From Hyalella azteca (lineage: Eukaryota; Arthropoda; Malacostraca; Amphipoda; Hyalellidae), in contig NW_025943855.1 in NCBI RefSeq assembly GCF_000764305.2, positions 62,001 through 126,000 of the forward strand: DNA of 64,000 bases. The letters are read 5' to 3'. The notes under the pieces are model-generated. The model was given only the letters and a program-made list of their open reading frames with translations, was not told the DNA's origin and searched no databases. The position numbers and the translations under genes are program-made. Positions 10,001 to 17,752 of the stretch are shown here, piece after piece (within the stretch, counting starts at the first letter, position 1; every line of letters begins with the position of its first letter).

Positions 10001-12523
10001 TTCATCGAGGTTAGGCCTTGCAACATCATAAGGTATTATAAAGTATCGCAATATTATAATAGTAACGAAGAAAAAATTTGGCGTGGGAATGGTGAGCGAA
10101 TTTTTGATGACTTAACTAGATTTCACTGATACTTCCGTGTTCCGTTCATCGATGCTACTCGCGAGTTCAAAATTGCTGATCCCAGAGAACTCTAAAATAT
10201 TTGATGCTTTTATTGAAGGTGGCAGCCAGCTGCACGCCGTATAATTTTTTACATAGCATGGTCTTTGCTGTTTTAATCATCTTGCGAATTGTTCGCTAGC
10301 ATTTTTATCTAACTACTTCTTTTGCGAATATCGTGAATTTTCAAACGGGTTAATTAACTGCTAAATCGGATAAATAGGAACTGCCTTGACAAATTCAGAA
10401 TATAATGTATACAGAAAATTAATTCCAATAGGCTAATCGTTGAAGATTTCACGTTTATATAATTTCATCAGGTCTGGACACATTTTATGTTTGTTACGCG
10501 GAAGCCGACACATCTCGTAGATAAATGTCATTGCCATCTCGTACTTTCGTTATTTAAATGCCGTTATTGGTTGTCCATGCTTCCATTTTGGAAATGGAAT
10601 AATGACATTATTGCTTACCTTTTTCGCAATGCAGTTCACATGGAATGCACTCATTATATTCTGCAAAGGCGATATCATCGCATTCAATCTGAAACATCAT
10701 CGCCTAGGGACCGTAATAATATAGCAGTTGCCAAGTATTGGTCAAAACTCACGAAGGTGACAGAGCCCTGGGCCTGTGAGTGAGCGTCCGTGTCGGTTGC
10801 GGTAGCAGTGGGACAGTTAAAGGCTGCAGATCCGGGACCGTCAGTTCCCTCGATCTCGATTTATGAGGAATAGTCAATAACTCTAGATTGTTTTTAGAAG
10901 ATGTGAAGCTTGCTGTTGTTTTTGTACTGTACTTTTTTGGATTAGGAGTTGAAATAGAAGCACTCATTTTACCAGTTTCTTTTCGTCTCACGTGGGAGCT
11001 TTCAAAATTGTCATGAAATATTTTCTCGGTATTCTCAACCGTGACTTCGACAGGATTTTTTTGTTTCTTCTCTGACTGGTCGTCGTAGCTCTCGTCTTTG
11101 TTGTTTTTAATCTCATTGCTATTCGTTTTTGGTTCTCCTTGACCATTTTCGTGTGTGGTTTTGCCAATTCTATCCAAGGAAGCGGTGCTGTTTCTTCCTC
11201 GTGACTGGCTCGTGCGCTGTTCGATGTTATATGCGTCGCTATTACCGATATCGAAACCACTTTCATTCACAGGACTGCCGTGCGTTGTCTGTTTCTGGTC
11301 GCTAAATTTCTGTAAAAAGTGCGAAGCATGAAATATTCGTATGAAGGTCATGTGGCTCTTTGCTTAGCAAAAAAGTTGGCAGATATTCAACTAATACATT
11401 TGCTTCTAGAACAGTTTCTGTCGTATTCTGCTGTTATTGAATGCGACCATGTTCTGGTTCATTTGATGCATTCGTAAAGAAAATTACATTACTCCGTTAA
11501 ATTCGTTATTAATCCAAAGCCAAGTGAATATGCAATAATTATGCATATAATGCTGTACTGAAGTGCACGTGCTGTCACTCACCGCTTTATTGTACTGTGA
11601 TGTTCTGACTGCACTGCGACACTGCCGCGATCTCATGACCAGCGCTGCCCTCGATCTCTTCTCGCTGCGGTCTCTGCTGCAGCTAAATTAACCTCTGGTT
11701 GTCAGTTACTCAAGCCTTAGAATTTCCCGTCATTCTGATATTTTTAAATCATCAATAATTTTAAAAATATTTTTAAATCATCGTCATTTAAATCACTAAT
11801 CATTTAAATTATTAAAATATTTTTAAATCATTTTAAATCAATATTTTAAATCAAAAATTTATATGATTTTAATTTGCTTTACCTGAAAATGTAGGCTGGA
11901 AAATTTTTTTCGAGATATTACGCTTTGTTGGTTGAATAGATCCTAATTATATAAATGCGTTTCTCACGCATTGGCTTTAACTTCAATGAAAAGTAACTTA
12001 AAAGCAAGTTTCCCCAAATTATATTGAGCCTATTTCTGTCCTATAGTAATTCAGCTCTGAGAAATACCTCTAGAACGCGTGGTTGAACTTACAATTTATT
12101 CCTAATTAGTAATAAATTATTTCAAATTCCTCAATTTGCAGTCATTTGGCACTACATTTTTCATCGAGTCAGTTGTCCTTTCATTGGTGAATATATTGCA
12201 CATTTTTTTCGAACAAGAACGCATTCGGTCAAAGTAATCCTTCATCGCTATTCAACCATTAAATTAAAAAAAAATCGCGTATCTTTCTATCCCTTCCATA
12301 TGTCATGAAAATCCTACATTCCTACAACGAAACCTATTAAAAAAAATTTTCTGCGACTGTAAGCACTCAAATTTTTACAGGTTCACCAGTTAAGATGCTT
12401 GGCACTCCTTGAACGCCACCACACGGCAACCTACCGTGGCACTGACGCCACGACACTGAGAGGAGACTGTGCCAGCGTCCCGCCCCTGACAGCAGCGGTC
12501 AGCAAGCCTCCTATTTCGTCCAT
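876..12523 (-). CDS. Lrrc49: LRRC49-like leucine-rich repeat protein (tubulin polyglutamylase complex subunit), whole gene
   Basis: In vertebrates LRRC49 is a non-catalytic subunit of the tubulin polyglutamylase complex, which adds glutamate chains to tubulin of axonemes, basal bodies and neurons. I assembled 13 exons on the minus strand (12435-12523, 11583-11676, 10753-11309, 9842-9964, 9247-9513, 8686-8785, 8242-8414, 7415-7540, 6532-6749, 4178-6027, 3722-3838, 2936-3056, 876-1082). All junctions except the last keep reading frame. Order: disordered N-terminus, about five SDS22-like LRRs, a charged helical segment, a very long Ser/Thr/Asn/Glu-rich insert, then the family C-terminal region (GALNCIDLQWD, KFPKLQNFVFEETHLARFGQ, DGNPITEHSQW, FRLTHWGL, ETVWPSVMHDMARDAL). 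The sum is about 1,340 codons, roughly double the vertebrate length, mostly because of the insert. One short exon between 1082 and 2936 may be missing. Family assignment is strong; the start and the last junction are less sure. Confidence 0.93.
1966..2092 (+). repeat. inverted-repeat element with (TCCG)n core, copy A
   Basis: Begins AGCGCATTTTCTC (1966-1978) and ends with its exact reverse complement (2080-2092). Between them is the shared arm ATTGTGCTCG, a TCCG/CCGT microsatellite, then ACGTTTTCGTCGACGAG. Flanking TCTCTGTCACTCACTGCAGT is also shared with copy B. It lies in the last large Lrrc49 intron. Confidence 0.75.
2521..2636 (+). repeat. inverted-repeat element with (TCCG)n core, copy B
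   Basis: Same structure as copy A, with perfect 13-bp terminal repeats at 2521-2533 and 2624-2636 and a shorter TCCG tract. It sits about 430 bp from copy A, in the same orientation and the same Lrrc49 intron. Confidence 0.75.
2936..3056 (-). CDS. Lrrc49: Lrrc49 exon 12
   Basis: After a CTTTGAACAG acceptor it encodes ISDDERQEAMVQFGSLSQLA and then FMCLPRDNLNALMMASRNKT, equivalent to the family's SEQLFGTLAHVAS...RYRLISLL block. The donor is AAACAG|GTGACT, phase 1 out. Confidence 0.85.
3722..3838 (-). CDS. Lrrc49: Lrrc49 exon 11
   Basis: 39 codons between TTCGTGCAG and AAACCC|GTAAGT, phase 0 on both sides. VRSLSVGQDGNPITEHSQW, QYYAIFRLTHWGL and MVINGKP match the family's DxxGNPV...W...FRLxHFGL...ING block. 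Confidence 0.93.
3895..4160. repeat. ~130-135-bp tandem duplication in an Lrrc49 intron
   Basis: The segment with AACTATTAGCATC...GAACTGTTTAGTTTGAGT...ATTAAATTAACTCTAATAT occurs at about 3901 and again at about 4036, with scattered substitutions. It lies between exons 11 and 10. Confidence 0.8.
4178..6027 (-). CDS. Lrrc49: Lrrc49 exon 10, giant disordered insert plus conserved C-terminal module
   Basis: A 616-codon open exon. The first ~530 codons are low-complexity Ser/Thr/Asn/Glu-rich sequence with no visible domain. The end is the conserved family block: GMLNLYGQGALNCIDLQWD, FQYINFDEAIAVFSKLRSKF, then the PKLQNFVFEETHLARFG segment, LNALAELHQ, and a CAG|GTATGT donor. The proposed acceptor AATGCCAG at the 5' end fits phase (A|AA = Lys) but has a poor polypyrimidine tract, so the upstream edge is less certain; an ATG lies at 6034. 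Confidence 0.9.
6096..6570. repeat. four ~118-bp tandem units that include the exon 9 5' splice site
   Basis: The motif AACCTGGTGTTTTACTTTGG followed by TTAACCGTGGACG recurs at 6164, 6282, 6397 and 6517, with spacings of 118, 115 and 120. The rightmost unit runs into the coding end of Lrrc49 exon 9. The other three are in the following intron and have diverged by point changes and small indels. Confidence 0.82.
6532..6749 (-). CDS. Lrrc49: Lrrc49 exon 9, charged helical segment
   Basis: After a GAATGCAG acceptor it encodes RLDEREIDLEMRKTAERMLQ and then KAKEREKARS..., corresponding to the Lys/Glu-rich helix after the LRRs in LRRC49 and ending VAHKRLRNIS...TVKQ. The proposed donor is CAAA|GTAAAA. 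The last ~40 nt of the exon and this donor are the rightmost unit of a ~118-bp tandem repeat (6096-6570). Confidence 0.82.
7148..7240. repeat. 28-bp tandem repeat, about 3 copies
   Basis: GCAATTTCTTGATGGTG recurs at 7156, 7184 and 7212, inside the intron between Lrrc49 exons 8 and 9. Confidence 0.75.
7415..7540 (-). CDS. Lrrc49: Lrrc49 exon 8, last LRR and cap
   Basis: YEDMSCVQGCLKLKELSLHH followed by NPV is the last LRR. HGLYFYTALTKFYRLK follows, the equivalent of the family's WYK...LRQLD cap. The acceptor is TTCCAG and the donor TTAAGAG|GTGATG. Phases fit exons 7 and 9. Confidence 0.9.
8242..8414 (-). CDS. Lrrc49: Lrrc49 exon 7, LRRs, GC donor
   Basis: The acceptor is TTTCTCAG. It encodes two LRRs: RLRVLNAAGNLLREVSGLRG and LLELNLRRNLIRGVSDL, then LFLAHNEIF. 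The exon ends at TTCAG|GCATGT, a second GC-type donor at 8241-8240. Only this site joins in frame to exon 8 (R-YEDMSCVQGCL). Confidence 0.92.
8686..8785 (-). CDS. Lrrc49: Lrrc49 exon 6, LRR (LEVLDLHGNQL)
   Basis: 33 codons plus one split base. LTRLDGLTEVVHLEVLDLHG followed by NQLQHLHGLSTLK is a near-textbook SDS22-type LRR and closely follows vertebrate LRRC49. The acceptor is GCAAGCAG and the donor CTCAAA|GTATAA. Splicing to exon 5 makes KN-R-LTRL. Confidence 0.92.
9247..9513 (-). CDS. Lrrc49: Lrrc49 exon 5, first leucine-rich repeats, GC donor
   Basis: It encodes a Gly/Asn-rich lead-in and then LRRs: VLSLQNNHITKI, VLLDLYHNKLSSLHGL, LRVLLVAKN. This matches the family's N-terminal LRR pair. 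The only donor that restores the next LRR in frame is AACAG|GCATGT, a GC-type 5' splice site at 9246-9245. The nearby GT (GCAT|GTGAAC) gives the wrong phase. Confidence 0.88.
9842..9964 (-). CDS. Lrrc49: Lrrc49 exon 4
   Basis: The acceptor is TTTGCGCCAG and the donor GACAG|GTTTCA, the weaker of the two. It encodes PVTATRGRHIRASSAQ... VVLQLFKPNKQPV, the linker before the LRRs. It is phase 2 in and phase 2 out, consistent with both neighbours. Confidence 0.75.
10753..11309 (-). CDS. Lrrc49: Lrrc49 exon 3, disordered N-terminal region
   Basis: An ACTTTTTACAG acceptor precedes 11309 and a donor TTC|GTGAGT follows 10753. The 185 codons are rich in Ser, Thr, Lys and Asn with no recognisable fold (KFSDQKQTTHGSPVNES...). 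It ends RALSPS, with the last Ser codon split TC|G across the junction with exon 4. Confidence 0.75.
11583..11676 (-). CDS. Lrrc49: Lrrc49 exon 2
   Basis: A TGCAG acceptor precedes 11676 and a GCG|GTGAGT donor follows 11583. It encodes a basic Ser/Arg-rich stretch (SRDRSEKRSRAALVMRSRQC...) and leaves in phase 0, fitting exon 3. It contains an internal ATG at 11636 that could be the start if exon 1 is not used. Confidence 0.65.
12435..12523 (-). CDS. Lrrc49: Lrrc49 exon 1 (proposed start)
   Basis: An ATG at 12523 opens a 29-codon run (MDEIGGLLTAAVRGG...) that ends at a CCACG|GTAGGT donor in phase 2. This matches the phase needed by the acceptor at 11676, where CG+C makes Arg. A start at the ATG at 11636 in exon 2 is the alternative. 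The segment is more G+C-rich than its surroundings. Confidence 0.55.
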
Positions 12524-15500
12524 CAGATTGCAACTTAAATTCAAGGTGTGTAACTAATTATTTTATCAAAACAGGCGTCAATGGATTTTTTGGCCAAAAT
12601 ATTGGGATTTTAGCGTCAATAACTGCAACAAGGTACTAGAAACAAGCTTATTTTCTGTTTGAATTTCATTATGAACATTTGTTCGTTACATCTTCATTCA
12701 TGAATTAAATCCAAAATATTGTTTTGTTTGATTGATTTTGACGATACTTATCAGTGCTTCTCCACCAAGCGCTACGTTCAACTCTACTACAATTTACCGT
12801 CACATTCCCATGTCACCTTACCCCAATGTAATTGTATAACACCTGCTAGACGTCTAACACTCCCTGTAATCCAGATTTCCAACTCGCTCGATGTAACCCT
12901 CTACCAGTTAGTAGGAATCCTGTTAAAATTTGATGTACTTTACGCACGGCGACTTAATTTTTTCAATCAAATCTCATGCGTTGTGTCGACTTTTTAATTT
13001 AGTTTATTTTCATTAAAATTTCCTTCTGAAACTCTGGTAAATTGACCTACGTGAATAGCGAATATTAAGCTTAGTTTAACGTCAAACGGTATTCTGAGGT
13101 TGGGTCGAGCAGGCGGCATGCGGCACATCGCGTGCCACGGTTGCCTAGTAACCACTTCCTGGAGCTTCGATCAATGGAGCTTCGCGTTGGCCTTATCACA
13201 AGGGAAAGAATGATGAACAGGGCCAAGCTGTGTCCAGTCTGGGCATGGGCTTAGAGCTCAGCACTCGGGATTTTTTTTCTTTTGCCTCCAAATGACGAGC
13301 AATAATATTCGGATCTCTGACATTTGTGCCTTCTTCAATTGGCCGATGTTGTCATACACTTTTCCTTGATAGAACTTCTTCCATTCAAAATTACGGATTT
13401 CCCGAAAAGAGAAACTTTGCCAGATTGATATCAAGAGGAATGATATATTTTTCCTAACCAGAATCGTGATTAATCGACGACTGATGTGTGCGAAATTCCT
13501 AATTTTTTAATGATAATTTATTTTTCGCAATTATTCAAAAACACGATTTATTTCTGCCGCGCTATGCTACTTGGAGCCCGGGCGCACGAGCACAGTGTCG
13601 TTCCTTTCAAGCAGTTCAGAGTTGTGGTTTGTCAAACTAACGAACGCGTAGATAATTCTGGGTCCGTACTACCTACGAATCAGTATTTCCAGTAGCACCA
13701 ACTCCTCCGGCCATCAAGTATCTCACTGTCACGTATTTTGCGTGAATATCGTATCATTTTTATTTTGGTTGCATAAACTCGAGGCTCATTTTGCTCCTGT
13801 TGGCAGTTGGACTTGAGTTTTATATTGCACCTTGTAAGATTGCATAACAATGCATTTATTCTAGTTATGTTTGTTGAATATTTCCAATTAAAGCTCGGAT
13901 GGTCAGAGTTGATAATCACAGTATCTATTCAAATGATGCTACGGATTAGCAAATCTAATTTCAAGTCTTTCATTTTGTTTCTCTAACGCATTTGACCCTC
14001 ATAGAATTCTTTCTATTATTCTCATTGCAACTTCCTACTTCTCTTAATGATTTTCTCTTATTTCAAGACTACCTCCTTCATCCATGAAATCTCCACAATT
14101 GGCACTAAAAACCTCACTAATGTTCTTGCATATTTACTTAGCCACCAATCGAATGAGGCCCAATTGGCTTGCGGTTAAAATATTATAAACATTTTTTCCT
14201 CTCAGTATCGAGACTTCGCCATACCAGGAACCTCAATTTTGCTCGCCATGCCAACGTCATTTGTTTCAACCATTGACGAGCTGCAAGGAATCAACCGCTA
14301 TTCCTTCCGATACCTTCTGTATTGTACAGCACCGCATGTACTCCACTTCTATTCAGCCTATTCTTATACCAAGTGAATTTCGATAACAACCAAAAGGTAA
14401 GCTGATTGAAGCATTTTAATTGTGAGTTCAAATTGCTAGATAACCAAGATAAAAAAAATAAACTTTTCGGGTTGATCGATGCCGTCAACGGTGAAATTTT
14501 AATGTTAGATTTACAAATAAATCATATCGATATCGATTGTATAAATTATCAAAGCTGAGCGCACACCCAACTTGAAATATAACGACCATTGTAGGAATTA
14601 TTCAGAGCTGTTTGTGTTGCTCGTTTTTGTAGAGGGATGTCGCAGTACGTGCAATAAATTAGTCGTTTTATGGGCATCTTCCTTTCAGCCGGCTGGGATT
14701 TCAGCGGCTTGATTTTCTGAGAACTGAATACATTTTTTTGCGACATTCACTATTTTGTCATTCGTTCGATCTCGACTTCTTTTTCGTTGTTCTGATGACG
14801 TAGTCAGTTAACGGGTAAAGCTGCCAAAATTAATCCTTTGACTATCCTTCCGAATTGCCCTTACTATAAATTTTTATCTAAAGTGGATGAATTTGCATGC
14901 TCACTTTTAATTTACTGGTTTTTAGAGTCCTATTAATAAATTTATCGATAAATAAACTTGTAGGATCTTAAAAAAATTCTATCGTGACGTCGAAATCTGA
15001 AAGTTGAAGACAACCCCCGAATTAATTTGCTGTCAATAATTGCATGGGAGATTATACTCTGTACTTGCATTTGAAGGGAAATTCCTGAGGCAGTACGTCA
15101 ACAACTCATAATGTAAGAGTGTAACATCTAATGACGTGTCACAATTCCATGTTCACTAAAGCGAAATTCATTCTTCATCTGATGATGCATTAGCCTTGCT
15201 TGAAAATGCGTTCGAGTACTAAAGAATAAAATCGTCAGCGATGTTATAAGTCTGCATAATATGTTTCAATGAGTTGCATATGGTCAATCTTGCGCACTGT
15301 CAGTCGATCCGATGAACTTTGACCACAGTTGCCCGACGATTCGATTAATTCGCTTCTACACAAGGAACCCATGTTAGTCTACATAAAAATATTAATTATT
15401 ATAAATTATTTCCCATTATAATATTTTATTACCCAGAAGTTACATACAACATATTTGAAATTGTATTGACAATAAGTAAAATGTAAGCAAACTGCGAATT

Positions 15501-15534
15501 TGATGCAGGCAAATAACCAAGGCCAAGATTCAAA
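12524..15534. other. intergenic region, no gene seen
   Basis: Apart from the G+C-rich patch with the X-box near 13140, this is A+T-rich sequence with only short chance open frames. It should hold the Lrrc49 promoter and possibly the distal 3' UTR of the kinase gene. Confidence 0.5.
13140..13152. promoter_or_regulatory. RFX X-box in the Lrrc49 upstream region
   Basis: GTTGCC-T-AGTAAC matches the RFX-family X-box consensus RYYNYY-N1-3-RRNRAC. With its flanks (GGTTGCC-T-AGTAACC) it is nearly palindromic. It lies 617 bp upstream of the proposed Lrrc49 ATG, in a locally G+C-rich patch (about 13090-13200). RFX factors control ciliary genes across animals, and a tubulin polyglutamylase subunit is a plausible target. 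Confidence 0.5.
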
Positions 15535-16132
15535 CCACACGTTATTAACAAAATATTTAATAAGAGCAACAAGTGTCGATCGATTCGCTTTTCTCGGGCC
15601 CGTAAGCCTTAAATAATGTCAGCCATCACGGTTTTTATTTCAATTTTTATCTACAATGCGACCGACCTATCCATTTATTTTCCACAGGCCACTAATATAC
15701 TTCGATATCCAATCTAATATGTACCTCAACATTGCAATCAAATGCAATTAATCTAAATAATAAGTCTAAATGATATGGGGACAAAAGTCGAAATTAAAAA
15801 AGAAAAAATTTCTAGGAGACTTCCACAATGATCCCACACGTTATTAACAAAATATTTAATAAGAGCAACAAGTGTCGATCGATTCGCTTTTCTCGGGCCC
15901 GTAAGCCTTAAATAATGTCAGCCATCACGGTTTTTAATTAAATTTTTATCTACAATGCGACCGACCTATCAATTTATTTTCCGCAGGCCACTAATATACT
16001 TCGATATCCAATCTAATATGTACCTCAACATTGCAATCAAATGCAATTAATCTAAATAATAAGTCTAAATGATATGGGGACAAAAGTCGAAATTAAAAAA
16101 GAAAAAATTTCTAGGAGACTTCCACAATGAAC
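15535..16132. repeat. 299-bp tandem direct duplication
   Basis: The block starting CCACACGTTATTAACAAAA at about 15535 is repeated head-to-tail from about 15834 with a constant offset of 299 bp, ending at ...TTCCACAATGA (15831 and 16130). I saw only a handful of substitutions (for example TTTCAATTT against TTAAATTT), so the duplication is recent. Confidence 0.93.
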
Positions 16133-17229
16133 CACATATTAATCTTTACGCTTATCAATTAAATGTTGTCCAACGATGGGGGCGTGCACTTAAAGTAATT
16201 CGTCACCTGTACAGAACACTTCATAGGCTTTACAAACAGACTTTCATCACATCAGTTGTCTAACATCCTTTCACACAAACTTTATCAAGATTAAATCTTT
16301 CTTACCACAGTACACTAGGAAGGTCCACACGCGTTCAGCCGAGAGATTTTGAAGCTCTGAGCAATAAAGTAGCGTTCAGAGAGGCCGGTATAATATTTAT
16401 GGTGTCACCATACTCTGATGACGTACGTAATTACAATGCTAACAATTACAATGCCACTATTCCAAACCTATATAGATGGGCTTAAGTGTGCTCAGTTGCG
16501 TCCATATCAGGTCGCGAGGGCCGAGGATACATGAATTTTATAAGATTCAATAAATTCATCCACATACATAACGGTAACTCGTTCAATTGTGCAAAAAAAA
16601 AAATCTGACAGCAGCAATTAGTATCTGAACATGAATTGCGTACTGTAGGACAATGTTCTGACGTTTGAGCTGACGCACCGGTTAAGAGACCAACTCCTTG
16701 CTTAACGCATCTTGCTCACCAACATGGGATTCTCGATGAATCACTCAAAAAATGATACACAATAAAAAAAAAGCACCTAGATTATACAATGAGAATAAGT
16801 ATGTACATCATTTCTACATCTTCCAAAGCCGTAATTTACCGATAGCTTTAGAGTCGCAGCAGTGAGATCGGCAAGCGATTTGTAGCGACTCGAGAACCAA
16901 ACTTAAATCATTCAAATAGCACACGTACCTACTGCGCGAATGATGAAATGAATATCATACAAGTGAACCGTAATTCTAGTACTTAATAACGCCTTCCTGT
17001 ATCTTCGACATCACCAACTTAGCTCGATGATAATCAGACCGTGAATATCTCAAATTAAAAAATTACTTGCTATGCAATAAAATTTATGAATTGAATCACA
17101 ACATTGTATTTACTAGTGAAATTATTAGTGCCCAATTAGAATATGGAACCATGTATATTTTGACGCTGGGTATTAATTTTAGAGCTACAGTAAGACATTA
17201 TATCTAATAAGAATATCGCATGATGAGTA
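16133..17229. other. probable kinase 3' UTR or intergenic sequence
   Basis: A+T-rich, no coding exon seen. It lies directly 3' of the kinase gene on the minus strand and may be transcribed as its 3' UTR. Confidence 0.4.
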
Positions 17230-17661
17230 TCATTGCCCGTTGGCCACCATGGGATTTATACTTCGATTTTTAGAGCTTTTATACCTCCATTGAGGTGGAA
17301 AGGCTTCTCCATAAGACATTTGCGAACGATAATCTAAGTTTTGACTCAAGGTGTCGTTATTGAAATAAACGGTATCGTTGGCAGAATTTTTGTTGTAATC
17401 ATTACTGTGAAAATTATTATTTCGGGCGTCATGGAAAGCGCGTCGACGAAAAGGATAAGTATCGGTGTGATAATTTGAGTCGTGATGCGACGTGATGATA
17501 CCTGGACCATCACCATACTGCGGATCTCTACCAGGAAGTTGTGTATCGTCCTGCCAGCCCTGACCGCAATAATTGCTGGCTTTATTATCGAGATGCTGGC
17601 AGTCATTGCGCTGGTACTGACAGTAGGATTGATGGTTCCAGGAAGGCGCTGAGGCTGGCAA
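17230..17661 (-). CDS. possible readthrough extension after the Doa stop codon
   Basis: Directly after the TGA at 17664-17662, with no frame change, 143 sense codons follow before a second TGA at 17232. The predicted extension is rich in Asn, Asp, Tyr, Ser and His (for example WQDDTQLPGRDPQYGDGP, YRSQMSYGEAFPPQW) with no recognised domain. The base after the first stop is T (TGA-T), not the classic strong TGA-C readthrough context. It could also be 3' UTR that is open by chance. Confidence 0.35.
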   Translation of the reverse strand: MPASAPSWNHQSYCQYQRNDCQHLDNKASNYCGQGWQDDTQLPGRDPQYGDGPGIITSHHDSNYHTDTYPFRRRAFHDARNNNFHSNDYNKNSANDTVYFNNDTLSQNLDYRSQMSYGEAFPPQWRYKSSKNRSINPMVANGQ

Positions 17662-17752
17662 TCACCGGGAGAGCGAATGCGAACGCTCACGAGACAGACT
17701 AGATCCCAACTCCAACCTCTGACTACTTGGGATCTTCTCGAAAAAAGGATGT
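17662..17752 (-). CDS. Doa: Doa last exon with stop
   Basis: [20 protein letters not shown] then RERSHSLSR and TGA at 17664-17662. The HPFF motif closes the kinase domain. The acceptor is TTTTTTACAG. The frame stays open after the stop (next entry). Confidence 0.93.
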
